Source: Mycolicibacterium sp. S2-37 (GTDB lineage Bacteria; Actinomycetota; Actinomycetes; Mycobacteriales; Mycobacteriaceae). Taken from it: a stretch of DNA of 64,000 bases. Where the stretch lies: positions 1 through 64,000 of the forward strand of contig NZ_JAFEVR010000014.1 of the NCBI RefSeq assembly GCF_017352375.1, written 5' to 3'. The notes beneath the pieces are model-generated. The model was not told the origin of the DNA. It saw nothing but the letters and a program-made list of their open reading frames with translations, and did no database searches. Numbering within the stretch: the stretch's first letter is position 1; each line of letters begins with the position of its first letter. Positions 51,778-60,470 of the stretch are shown here, in pieces. The position numbers and the translations under genes were made by a program.

Positions 51778-53790
51778 TCACACCTCGACCGGCGGCTTGA
51801 GGCGTTCCATCGTGTACAGCCGGTTGCGCCGGGCCGACAGGGCGCTTGCCGTCAGCGCAGCGGCCAGGATGCCGGCGAGCACCAGCACCGCCACCCACAG
51901 GCGGGAGTCGATACCGCCGACGGTCAGCTGACGCAGACCGTTGACGGCATAGGTCATCGGATCGACCACGTGCAGCACCCGGAACGGCTTGGGCGTCGTC
52001 TCGACCGGATAGATCCCGCCGGCCGACACCAACTGGAGCATCAGGAACGCCAGCGTCAGCACCCGGCCGACCGCAACGCCGAACACCGCGTTGAACGCCT
52101 GGATCAGCGCCAGGAACGCCGCGGCGACCAGGAACAGGAACGCCACGGTGCCCAGGACGTACTTGGCGTGCAGACCGACGCCGAAATGCACGACCGCGTA
52201 CATCACCACGACCTGACACAGCGCGATGAGCAGCGCAGGCCAGTAGGAGGCCAGCACCACGCGCAGCGCGCCGAGTCCGTTGACGATCGGCCTGGACTGC
52301 AGCGGCGTCAACAGCATCCAGATGATCAGCGCGCCGATGAACAGGGCGAGCGGCAGGAAGAACGGTGCGAACCCGGTGCCGAAGGTCGGTGCCGGGTTCT
52401 GCGTGGTCTCGGCGACCGTGACCGGCTGAGCCAGAGTCTGCGCGACCTCGCCGCGCTGCCGGTCGGTCCACTGCGGCACCTGCTGCGCGCCCTCGCGCAG
52501 ACCCGAGGCGAGCTGGGCGCTGCCGCTGCGCAGTTGGCCGGTGCCGTCGGCGAGCGCGGCCGCGCCCTGGGACACCTGACGGCCGCCGTCGGCGAGTTGG
52601 ACGAGGCCGCCGTTGAGTTGATTCGCCCCGCTGCTCAGCTGCGCGGCCCCGTCGCGCAGACGCTGTACGTCGGCCCGCAGACCGCCGGTGAGCGCCCGGT
52701 TCAGGAACACCCGCAGGGAGCTGTTCGGATCGCCCAACTCCGCCTCGAGCTGCGCGGCCTTGTCGCGCAACGTGATCAGGCCCTGGTCGGTCGTCGGATC
52801 GATGCCCTGGTTCCGCAACAGCCGCTGGGTCCCGGCCAGGGTGTCGCCGAGGGCCCGCACCGTCGGATCGGGGTTGGCGCGCAGCGCGCCGGTCACCTGA
52901 TCCACCACCGCGGCGGCCTGGGCCTGGTCGATGTTCAATGCGGCCAGCCGGTCGGTCGATGTTTTCACCAGCCCGCTGAGATCCGAGGCGAGCAGTCCGA
53001 TCTCAGCGGGATCGAGGCCGAGGCCGTTCACCCGGTCCAGCACCGTCAGCAGTGGGTCGGTCGCCGTGCCGATGCCTTCGGAGAGTTGTTCGGCGCCGGC
53101 GGCCAGCGTGGCCGAACCCTCGCGCGCCGTGTCCAGACCACGGGACAGCTCGGCCGACCCCGTCGCCAACTGGTGCGCACCGTCATCGGCCTGAACGAGA
53201 CCCGCCTCGAGCTGACCCGCTCCGTCGGCCGCCTGCCGCAACCCGGTGCCGGCGTCGCTCACCCCTTCGAGCACCTGGCCCACGGTCTGCCGGCCCACCG
53301 CGGCGTTGACCTGGTTGAGCACCTCGCGGGCGGCGTTCTGTCCGATGATCGACGACAGATAGTTGTTGGCGTTGTTGAAGGTGAACTGCAGCTGCGCCTG
53401 CTCGGGATCGGCGCCTGCGGGCGATGCCACTGCGGCGCTGAAGTCCTTCGGGATGGTGATGCTGAAGTAGTAACGGCCGGAGTCGACGCCCTCGGCGGCC
53501 TCCGCCGCCGACATCTCGTGCAGATCGAGTTGGCCCGAACTCACCAGCGACTGGGCCACCTGATCGCCGGCGTTCAGATCGCGGCCCGCCGCCTGGGTTC
53601 CGCTGTCCTCGTTGACCAGTGCCACCGGCAGTCTGTTCACCTCACCGAACGGATTCCAGAACGCCCACAGGTACATGGCGCCGTAGAGCAGCGGCATCAG
53701 CACGATCGTCACGAGCGCGATGCGCGGCAGGACACCGCGGGAGTAGCGCTTGACGTCGGTTCCCAGCGACATTCCGGCCAGCATGGTCAT
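51778..53790 (-). CDS. YhgE/Pip-family membrane protein
   Basis: A 670-aa membrane protein. TM1 at ~23-45 is followed by a ~430-aa extracytoplasmic domain with GRYYFSITIPKDFS, which is the family signature. A central series of repeats follows, of the type QLxxGxxxLxxGL (residues ~190-260 and ~390-450). Five C-terminal helices end the chain, as in ABC-2 type permeases. Relatives include the phage-infection protein Pip and MmpL-linked or ESX-like assembly factors. ATG at 53790 overlaps the ATPase stop as ATGA, suggesting that it is the permease partner of that ATPase. Confidence 0.92.
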   Translation of the reverse strand: MTMLAGMSLGTDVKRYSRGVLPRIALVTIVLMPLLYGAMYLWAFWNPFGEVNRLPVALVNEDSGTQAAGRDLNAGDQVAQSLVSSGQLDLHEMSAAEAAEGVDSGRYYFSITIPKDFSAAVASPAGADPEQAQLQFTFNNANNYLSSIIGQNAAREVLNQVNAAVGRQTVGQVLEGVSDAGTGLRQAADGAGQLEAGLVQADDGAHQLATGSAELSRGLDTAREGSATLAAGAEQLSEGIGTATDPLLTVLDRVNGLGLDPAEIGLLASDLSGLVKTSTDRLAALNIDQAQAAAVVDQVTGALRANPDPTVRALGDTLAGTQRLLRNQGIDPTTDQGLITLRDKAAQLEAELGDPNSSLRVFLNRALTGGLRADVQRLRDGAAQLSSGANQLNGGLVQLADGGRQVSQGAAALADGTGQLRSGSAQLASGLREGAQQVPQWTDRQRGEVAQTLAQPVTVAETTQNPAPTFGTGFAPFFLPLALFIGALIIWMLLTPLQSRPIVNGLGALRVVLASYWPALLIALCQVVVMYAVVHFGVGLHAKYVLGTVAFLFLVAAAFLALIQAFNAVFGVAVGRVLTLAFLMLQLVSAGGIYPVETTPKPFRVLHVVDPMTYAVNGLRQLTVGGIDSRLWVAVLVLAGILAAALTASALSARRNRLYTMERLKPPVEV

Positions 53791-54479
53791 TCGCCTTTCC
53801 GGCCGTGGACGAGTTCGGCCCGGGATGTGTTCGCGACCGCGATCTGATGCACCGCGGGGTGAGCCACACCGTTGACGGTGGCGGTGACGACGGTCTGGCT
53901 CCGGCCCAGGTCGATCAGGCGCTCCACCAACAGTTCACGGTTGCGATCGCTGGTGACGTAGTCGAGGTTGCCGATCACCAGCAGCGGCGGCCGGGACGTG
54001 TCGGCCAGCGCGATCCGCAGCAGCAGCCGGTCCAGTTCGGTCAGCTCCTCGACGAATTCGGTGAGCGGAGGCAGCGGCAGGTCACCGAAGACGGGACCGC
54101 ACACCGCGCGCAGCTGAGCATCGTCGGCGCGTCGCACCAGCCGGTACCACGCGGCGTCCCAACGCAATTGCTCGGTCAGCGCGTCGCGGACGGTGACCGA
54201 CTCCACGACCTGGTCGATCTCGTCGATACCGGCCAGCGCAGCGGCATCGAAGATCCGCCGCGGTCGGGTGTGGCCGAACACCGACAGCGTTCCGGTCTTC
54301 GGCCGCATGCGGCCGGCCAGCGTCATCAGCAGCGCCGTGCGGCCGGATCCGGCCGGGCACACCAGCGCTGTCACGCCGCCTGCCGGGATGTCGAGGTCGA
54401 CCGGTCCGTAGACCGGGCCCCACGGGCCGGACATGGAGATGCCCCGGGCGGTGACCGCCGACTCGGGTCCGTCGGACAT
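53787..54479 (-). CDS. Degenerate ABC-type ATP-binding protein, partner of the YhgE/Pip protein
   Basis: A 230-aa protein with the fold order of an ABC ATPase, but key residues are altered. Walker A reads CPAGSGRTALL, with Arg in place of the Lys. The place of the LSGGQ signature reads EELTELDRLLL. Walker B reads LLVIGNLDYV without the catalytic Glu. It may bind nucleotide weakly, or act only as a structural partner. ATGA overlap with the membrane gene supports a complex. It is 42 bases downstream of the metallophosphoesterase gene. Confidence 0.85.
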   Translation of the reverse strand: MSDGPESAVTARGISMSGPWGPVYGPVDLDIPAGGVTALVCPAGSGRTALLMTLAGRMRPKTGTLSVFGHTRPRRIFDAAALAGIDEIDQVVESVTVRDALTEQLRWDAAWYRLVRRADDAQLRAVCGPVFGDLPLPPLTEFVEELTELDRLLLRIALADTSRPPLLVIGNLDYVTSDRNRELLVERLIDLGRSQTVVTATVNGVAHPAVHQIAVANTSRAELVHGRKGE

Positions 54480-54521
54480 GCGGCCTCCTGGGGTTTGCGG
54501 CTTCGTTATCGGCGTGGGCCG

Positions 54522-55700
54522 TCAGCGGTCATTCTGCAGCGACAGCACGGTGATGTCCGGCGGTGCGCCGACTCGGATGGGCGGCCCCCAGAAGCCGGCG
54601 CCGCGGGTGACGTAGAGCTGAGTGCCGTCCACCGTGGACAGCCCGGCCAGCGACGGCTGAACTGCGCGCACCGCGTAGTGGAACGGCCACATCTGGCCGC
54701 CGTGGGTGTGACCGGAGATCTGCAGGTCGACGCCGCGTGTGGCGGCCTCGCTGACCTGGACGGGCTGATGGGCCAGCAGGACGGTCGGGACGTCGTCGCT
54801 GCGGCCGGACAGGGCGAGGTCGAAATTCGGTGGGTCGGAACGCTGTTCACCGGCCAGATCGTTGACACCTGCGAGGGTGAACCGCGCGCCCGCGCGCGTG
54901 ATCGCCGTGTTCTCGTTGCGCAGCGGCTGGACGCCGAGACGTTCGAGTTCGCGCAGCCATTCGGCGGTGTCGGTGACGAAGTACTCGTGGTTGCCGGTCA
55001 CGAAGAACGTCCCGTCGCGCGAGACCAGATCCTGCAGCGGCTCGGCGGCCGGACCCAATTCGGCCACGGTGCCGTCGACGAGATCGCCGACGATCGCCAC
55101 GAGATCGGGTTCGGTCTCGTTGATCATCCGGACGATCCGCTCGGTGTGCGCCCGGCCGGCCAGCGGCCCCAGGTGGATGTCGGACACCACCGCGATGCGA
55201 TATCCGTTGAAGGCGGGATCCAGCCGGCGCAACCGCACCGGGACTTGCAGCAGGTCCGGCGGGCCGATCGCTGTGGCGACACCGACGCCGACCAATCCGA
55301 CCGACGCCGCGCCGGCTGCGGCGGCGCCGGCCCTGGCCAGGAAGATCCGGCGATTGACGGCCGCGTCCGCGGGTGGCTCCTCGACCTGCGGTGCAGGCGG
55401 TGGGCGCCGGTTCATCCGGCGCCGCAGGACGAGCCGCACCGGCTCCAGCACCAGCAGGGTCAGGAAGAGATAGGCGGCCAGCCCGAACCACAGGTAGCCG
55501 GGCCAGGCCAGCCAGGCCGACTCTTCCCAGCCGGTGAGCCGCGGCACGACCAGCGTCGCGACCAGCAGGGCGGCCAGGGTGAGGAGGACCGCGGTCAGGG
55601 CGCGTCGGATGCGGCCGCGGTGGGTGGTGTCCTTGATCAGGCGCTTCCACAGGTACAGATGGATCAGGCCGAGGATCGCGCTCAGAACGACGATGAACAT
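54522..55700 (-). CDS. Membrane-anchored metallophosphoesterase
   Basis: A 392-aa protein. Four N-terminal helices (~1-105) and a twin-arginine-like segment (NRRIFLARAGAAAAG) precede a calcineurin-like phosphoesterase domain (~160-390). Metal-binding motifs are SDIHLG, GDLVDG, GNHEYF, LAHQPVQ and GHTHGGQM, all intact. Relatives act on lipid-linked or nucleotide phosphates at the outer face of the membrane. It begins one base after the allantoicase stop, in the same transcript as it seems. Confidence 0.9.
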   Translation of the reverse strand: MFIVVLSAILGLIHLYLWKRLIKDTTHRGRIRRALTAVLLTLAALLVATLVVPRLTGWEESAWLAWPGYLWFGLAAYLFLTLLVLEPVRLVLRRRMNRRPPPAPQVEEPPADAAVNRRIFLARAGAAAAGAASVGLVGVGVATAIGPPDLLQVPVRLRRLDPAFNGYRIAVVSDIHLGPLAGRAHTERIVRMINETEPDLVAIVGDLVDGTVAELGPAAEPLQDLVSRDGTFFVTGNHEYFVTDTAEWLRELERLGVQPLRNENTAITRAGARFTLAGVNDLAGEQRSDPPNFDLALSGRSDDVPTVLLAHQPVQVSEAATRGVDLQISGHTHGGQMWPFHYAVRAVQPSLAGLSTVDGTQLYVTRGAGFWGPPIRVGAPPDITVLSLQNDR

Positions 55701-55701
55701 G

Positions 55702-56721
55702 TCAGCCCGAAAGGCTCCAGTTCTCCTCGACGCGCCGCAGTCCGCTGTCGGTGAGCCGGCCGAACAGCCGTAGCCGCGCCATCCCGCCGTCCGGGTGGAT
55801 GTCCAGGCGCGCTTCGGTGACCGGCCGCTGCTCGCTGATGAGGAAGCGATGCCGGGTGTCGGGTTGCAGCGGGGTTTCGGCCAGCAGGTCGAACCATTCG
55901 TCCCCGTCGCGGCCCCGCAGATGTGCCGATCCGGGGGCGTTGCCGATGAAGTAGGACGTGTCGATCTCGGCGAAGGTGAGCACGCCGTGACCCGCCAACT
56001 GCACGGTCACCCAGTCGTTGCCGTCGTCGCGGCGTCGCGAGGTCTCCCACCCCTCGCCCATGGTGCGGGCGGTGCCGGGCAGCAGCAGATTGTTGGGCGA
56101 GCTGTAGAACATGTTGGAACAGCCGGTGATTCGCCCGCCGTTCTCGACCGCGGCGAGATCCAGAGGGAGCTCGGCGTACTGCGGGTCGAGCAGCCCCTCG
56201 CCGTGTATGCGCAACCGCGCGACCCCACCGTCGGGATAGATCGTCAACCGCACATGCGACCACCTGCGGTTGGAGCTGACCTCGAACGGGTTGCGGGTGT
56301 CGCCTTGGACCGGACTGCGCTCCACCAGCGTGGTCCAGTGCCTGTCGAGCAGTTCGCCGACCGACGGATGGCCGGGCACGTAGACGGCCTCGACCGACAC
56401 CTCGGGCGGATAGTTGCCGGTGAAGAACGCGGTGTCGACGACCACTCCCCGCACGATGCCGGGGACGCCGAGTCGCACGATCGCCGAATCGTGGGATTCG
56501 TGGTCAATGCCGCGGCGGCGCCGGGTCTCCCAGCCGTCGTAGATCTGGCCCTTGTGCCCAAACGTCGCCGGGCGGTGCTCCGCGGGCACCGGCCGGATCA
56601 GGTTCTCCTTCTCGGCGAACAGTTCGTCGTTGGCCCACACCACCGCGCCACCGGCCGCCCGGGACGCGAGATCGGGGAGCGAGAGGAAGTGTGAGTGCGA
56701 GGTGCTGGGTTCAGTGCTCAC
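55702..56721 (-). CDS. alc: Allantoicase
   Basis: Hydrolyses allantoate to ureidoglycolate and urea. From the GTG at 56721 (V-STEPSTSHSH) it is 339 aa, the family's usual length. Two repeated jelly-roll halves are seen: HDSAIVRLGVPG-VVVDTAFFTGNYPPEVSVEA and NDWVTVQLAG-EIDTSYFIGNAPGSAHL. Conserved segments are IYDGWETRRRR and GEGWETSRRR. The upstream OHCU decarboxylase gene is 22 bases away on the same strand. No uricase, HIU hydrolase or allantoinase gene is in this window. Confidence 0.93.
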   Translation of the reverse strand: MSTEPSTSHSHFLSLPDLASRAAGGAVVWANDELFAEKENLIRPVPAEHRPATFGHKGQIYDGWETRRRRGIDHESHDSAIVRLGVPGIVRGVVVDTAFFTGNYPPEVSVEAVYVPGHPSVGELLDRHWTTLVERSPVQGDTRNPFEVSSNRRWSHVRLTIYPDGGVARLRIHGEGLLDPQYAELPLDLAAVENGGRITGCSNMFYSSPNNLLLPGTARTMGEGWETSRRRDDGNDWVTVQLAGHGVLTFAEIDTSYFIGNAPGSAHLRGRDGDEWFDLLAETPLQPDTRHRFLISEQRPVTEARLDIHPDGGMARLRLFGRLTDSGLRRVEENWSLSG

Positions 56722-56743
56722 CCGCGAAGCGTAGGCCAGCGGT

Positions 56744-57265
56744 CTACCAGTTGTGGTATCCGCCTTCGGGGCCGAGCATGCGCTCGAGCCGGCTGCGGTT
56801 GATGCGGCTGAGCTCGTTGCGCACGACCTTGCGTTCGGTGTCACGGTCGTGGTGCAGCCGATCGGTGATGGTGGCCAGTACGTCGGCTGCGCAGCAGCCG
56901 TTGACGTACATGACGAAGCCGAAGCCGAAGTGCTGCACGTAATGCCTGGCGGCGGCGGCGAGCTGGTCCATCAGTTCCGGGCGTTCGTCGTACACCGCGC
57001 ACTGTTCGGCCGCGGACTTCTCGCTGCCGGGGCGGCGACCGATGTCGGGGTGGGCCTGCAGGATGTCGTCGATCGACTCCTCCGACAGCGTGTACAGCAG
57101 CTCGTCGGCGTGCCGGTAGAAGTCCTCGCGATCGGCGTAGGGCCGTGCGCGGGCGAGGTCGGCCGCCAGCGGCACGCTGTAGCAGCACTCGTAGACCGCG
57201 TGGACCGCACGGCGTAACGGCATCGTGTTGTAGGCGTCGAGGCCGACGCACTGATGCATCAGCAT
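56744..57265 (-). CDS. uraD: 2-oxo-4-hydroxy-4-carboxy-5-ureidoimidazoline (OHCU) decarboxylase
   Basis: Carries out the last stereospecific step from urate to (S)-allantoin. The 173-aa all-helical protein shows AHPDIGRR, with the catalytic His, the helix EKSAAEQCAVYDE and the substrate loop FGFGFVMYVNGCCAADVLATI. Arg-rich ending ELSRINRSRLERML is also typical. ATG at 57265, with another Met two codons later. Together with allantoicase it shows that the host degrades purines to ureidoglycolate. Confidence 0.88.
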   Translation of the reverse strand: MLMHQCVGLDAYNTMPLRRAVHAVYECCYSVPLAADLARARPYADREDFYRHADELLYTLSEESIDDILQAHPDIGRRPGSEKSAAEQCAVYDERPELMDQLAAAARHYVQHFGFGFVMYVNGCCAADVLATITDRLHHDRDTERKVVRNELSRINRSRLERMLGPEGGYHNW

Positions 57266-57395
57266 GGCCCGATTCTGGGCGCGGCATGGGGCGCACGCGT
57301 TACGCCGTGTTACGGGCGTGCTAAATCAGCGTGGGCGGGGGCGAGCCGGCGCGCCACGAAACCGCGAAACGGAATCCACGGCGGACTGCGCAGCC

Positions 57396-57881
57396 TCAGT
57401 GGCCGGGCTTGTAGCGCTCGATCGAGCGCTTGACCTCGGCCTCGGCGGCGGCGCGGTCGGTCCAGTCGGCGGCCTTGACGTACTTGTTGGGCTCCAGGTC
57501 CTTGTAGTGCACGAAGAAGTGCCTGACCTCTTCGAGCACCTGCGCGGGCACGTCGCCGACGTCCTGGATGTGGTCCCAGCGCTTGTCGCCCGCGGGTACG
57601 CACAGCACCTTGTCGTCGCCGCCTGCCTCGTCGGTCATCTGGAACATCGCCACGGGCCGGGCGTCGACGAGGATGCCGGGGAACAGCGGCTCGGGCAGCA
57701 GCACCAGCGCGTCGAGCGGGTCGCCGTCCTCCCCGAGGGTGTGCTCGATGAAGCCGTAGTCGAGCGGATACGCCATCGACGTGTACAGGTAGCGATCCAG
57801 CTTGACCCGTCCGCTGTCGTGGTCCACCTCGTACTTGTTGCGCGAACCCTTCGGGATCTCGATGACGACCTCGAACTCCAC
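57396..57881 (-). CDS. ppa: Inorganic pyrophosphatase (Rv3628-like)
   Basis: Soluble family I enzyme, 161 aa, hydrolysing pyrophosphate with Mg2+. Key residues lie in SRNKYEVDHDSG and AYPLDYGFIEHT. The acidic site DGDPLDALVLL holds the metal-binding Asp residues. The C-terminus (HFFVHYKDLEPNKYVK) is typical. GTG start at 57881, divergent from dacB across 121 bases. The ppa-dacB-Rv3626-tilS-hpt order matches the M. tuberculosis backbone from memory. Confidence 0.97.
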   Translation of the reverse strand: MEFEVVIEIPKGSRNKYEVDHDSGRVKLDRYLYTSMAYPLDYGFIEHTLGEDGDPLDALVLLPEPLFPGILVDARPVAMFQMTDEAGGDDKVLCVPAGDKRWDHIQDVGDVPAQVLEEVRHFFVHYKDLEPNKYVKAADWTDRAAAEAEVKRSIERYKPGH

Positions 57882-58002
57882 CGCTCCGGCTCCTTCAATG
57901 TTGCGCCTGGGGTCGTCGGGTGACGACGCGGGTCCACAGTAAACGAGCGATACCCTGCTGTAGGCGGGGTGGCTCGGTCATCCCCTCGACAGCAGGAGTG
58001 TC

Positions 58003-59394
58003 ATGCGGCCCACTCGGTGGCGCCGGTCGACCCAGGTGGTGACCGGTGTGGCGGCACTGTTGCTCGTCGCCGTCGTCGTCGCGGTAACCGCCATCCTGGT
58101 GAGCGGCCGCTCCAACAGCGACGCCGCCAACGCGAAACCACTGCCCAGCCCGGTCACGGCGAACCCCCGCGTGGTGCCCGTCGCGGACTCCGCGCCCCCA
58201 CCCACCGACCGCGGACTGGCCGTCGCGCTGGCCCCCGCACTCGCCGATCCGAACCTCGGCAACCTGACCGGCCGCGTCACCGATGCGATCACCGGCGAAC
58301 AACTCTGGGGCCAGCGCGTCGAGGTGCCGATGCAGCCGGCGTCGACCAACAAGTTGCTCACCGCCGCGGCCGCGTTGCTCACCCTGGACCGCGAAGCCCG
58401 GCTGACCACCACGGTGGTGGCCGCCGACCAGCGCACCGATCCCGGCCTGGTGATCCTCAAGGGCGGCGGCGACACGACACTGTCGGCCGCACCCCGCGGC
58501 ACCGACACCTGGTACCGCGACGCCGCGCGCATCAGCGATCTGGCCGACCAGGTGCGCCGCAGCGGAATCGAGGCCACCGCGGTCGGCGTCGACATCAGCG
58601 CCTACACCGGTCCGAACATGGCCGTCGGCTGGGACCCCCTGGACATCGGCGGCGGTGACATCGCGCCGATGGCGCCGGTGATGCTCGACGGCGGCCGCAC
58701 CCAACCGGTCAGTGACGAGTCGCGCCGCTCGACCACCCCCGCCACCGACGCCGGCCGCGCGCTGGCCGTCGCGCTCGACCTCGACCCCGCCACCGTGACG
58801 GTGCGCCCGGCCCCGGCCACCGGCGCCAAGCAGATCGCCGCCGTCCAGTCACCACCCCTGATGGAGCGCCTACGCGTGATGATGAACGCCTCGGACAACG
58901 TGATGGCGGAGTCCATCGGTAGAGAGGTCGCCGCTCAACTCGGCAGACCGCAGAGCTTCGACGGCGCCGCTGCGGCCGTGCTCGGGCAGCTCCGCCGCGC
59001 CGGCGTCGACACCTCGGGAGCCACCCTGCGCGACTCCAGCGGCCTGTCCGTCGACGATCGGCTGACCGCCCTGACCCTCGACGAGGTGGTCACGGCGGCC
59101 GCGGGCGATGAGCAGCCCGCGCTGCGCCCGCTGGTCGATCTGCTGCCGATCGCCGGCGGCAGCGGGACGCTGAGCAATCGCTATCTCGACACCGAACCCG
59201 GTCGCGCGGCCGCCGGCTGGCTGCGCGCCAAGACCGGCTCGTTGACCGGCACGAACTCGCTGGCCGGCATCGTCACCGATGCCCGCGGCCGGGTGCTCAC
59301 CTTCGCGCTGATGTCCAACGACGCCGGGCCGAACGGGCGCACCGCGCTCGACGCGCTCGCCGCCACCCTGCGCGCCTGCGGGTGCGGATCGTGA
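58003..59394 (+). CDS. dacB: D-alanyl-D-alanine carboxypeptidase/endopeptidase (PBP4, S13; Rv3627c-like)
   Basis: Extracytoplasmic peptidoglycan hydrolase, 463 aa. An N-terminal membrane anchor or signal lies at ~8-30. The penicillin-binding motifs are ASTNKLL (SxxK with nucleophile Ser), ASDNVMAE (SxN) and AKTGSLTG (KTG). The inserted domain between SxxK and SxN is typical of class C type 4 PBPs. ATG at 58003. Its stop overlaps the start of the metalloprotease gene as GTGA. Confidence 0.96.
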   Translation: MRPTRWRRSTQVVTGVAALLLVAVVVAVTAILVSGRSNSDAANAKPLPSPVTANPRVVPVADSAPPPTDRGLAVALAPALADPNLGNLTGRVTDAITGEQLWGQRVEVPMQPASTNKLLTAAAALLTLDREARLTTTVVAADQRTDPGLVILKGGGDTTLSAAPRGTDTWYRDAARISDLADQVRRSGIEATAVGVDISAYTGPNMAVGWDPLDIGGGDIAPMAPVMLDGGRTQPVSDESRRSTTPATDAGRALAVALDLDPATVTVRPAPATGAKQIAAVQSPPLMERLRVMMNASDNVMAESIGREVAAQLGRPQSFDGAAAAVLGQLRRAGVDTSGATLRDSSGLSVDDRLTALTLDEVVTAAAGDEQPALRPLVDLLPIAGGSGTLSNRYLDTEPGRAAAGWLRAKTGSLTGTNSLAGIVTDARGRVLTFALMSNDAGPNGRTALDALAATLRACGCGS

Positions 59395-60470
59395 GCGCGC
59401 CCGCACCGCAGGCCACCGTCGGTCGCACGGTCGACTGGGGTTTCGCCGCCACCGTCGGCGCCCGGCTGGCCCGTCCCGGTCCACCCGCGAGCTCCTACAC
59501 CCGCCGGCAGGTGATCGAGGAACTCGCATCGGCCTCGCGGGAGGCGGAACTGCCCGTCCGCGAGGTGACCGGCCTCAACGAGGGCGCGGCCGTCATGGAC
59601 GCGCGCATCGTCGACCGCCCCGACTGGATCCGGGCCGCCACCCGGTCGATGAGCGCCATGACCGGCGGCACCGACCGGCCCGACGGTTTCGTCACCGGCC
59701 ACCTGACCGGCGCCCAAACCGGCGCGGTGCTGGCGTTCGTCTCCTCCGGCATCCTCGGTCAGTACGACCCGTTCGCGGGCGGCGGGCAGGAGCGAAGCGA
59801 CCCGGGAAGTGGATCCGGCGGCGGTGAGCTGCTCCTGGTGTGGCCCAACGTGATCGCCGTCGAACGGGTGCTGCGGGTTTCACCGTCAGACTTCCGGCTG
59901 TGGGTGTGTCTGCACGAGGTCACCCACCGGGTGCAGTTCCGTGCCAACCCCTGGCTGGCCGACCACATGTCGTCCTCGCTGGCGGTGTTGACCAACGATG
60001 CTGGCGACGGCGTGACCGACGTCGCGGGCCGGCTCGCCGAGTTCGTCCGCAACAGGAACGCACCGGCCGACCCGAACTCCACCGGCGTGCTCGGCCTGGT
60101 GCGCGCCGTCCAGTCCGACGCGCAGCGCCGCGCACTCGACCAGTTGCTCGTGCTGGGCACCCTGCTCGAGGGGCATGCCGACCACGTGATGGACGCCGTC
60201 GGACCCGCGGTGGTGCCGTCGGTGGCGACCATCCGGCGCCGGTTCAACGAGCGGCGCGAACGTCACCAGCCCCCGCTGCAGCGCATCATGCGTGCGTTGC
60301 TGGGCATCGACGCCAAGATCAGTCAGTACACCCGCGGTAAGGCGTTCGTCGACGCCGTGGTCGGCACGGTCGGTATGGAGCGGTTCAACACCGTCTGGTC
60401 CGGCCCCGAAACCCTGCCGCTGCCAACGGAGATCGACGAGCCGCAGCGATGGATCGACCGCGTGCTGTAG
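59391..60470 (+). CDS. Zinc-dependent metalloprotease (DUF2342 family; Rv3626c-like)
   Basis: A 359-aa actinobacterial protein, GTG at 59391 (V-SAPAPQATVG), translationally coupled to dacB. The zinc motif is CLHEVTHRVQF (HExxH) with a distal Glu likely in LLEGHADHVMD. No signal peptide is visible. Members occur throughout mycobacteria between dacB and tilS. The natural substrate is unknown. It overlaps tilS by 22 bases. Confidence 0.9.
   Translation: MSAPAPQATVGRTVDWGFAATVGARLARPGPPASSYTRRQVIEELASASREAELPVREVTGLNEGAAVMDARIVDRPDWIRAATRSMSAMTGGTDRPDGFVTGHLTGAQTGAVLAFVSSGILGQYDPFAGGGQERSDPGSGSGGGELLLVWPNVIAVERVLRVSPSDFRLWVCLHEVTHRVQFRANPWLADHMSSSLAVLTNDAGDGVTDVAGRLAEFVRNRNAPADPNSTGVLGLVRAVQSDAQRRALDQLLVLGTLLEGHADHVMDAVGPAVVPSVATIRRRFNERRERHQPPLQRIMRALLGIDAKISQYTRGKAFVDAVVGTVGMERFNTVWSGPETLPLPTEIDEPQRWIDRVL

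Noticed and set aside
53805..55754. 649-aa plus-strand open frame over the ABC-like and phosphoesterase genes
   Set aside because: It spans two minus-strand genes and their intergenic gap without a motif or ribosome site.
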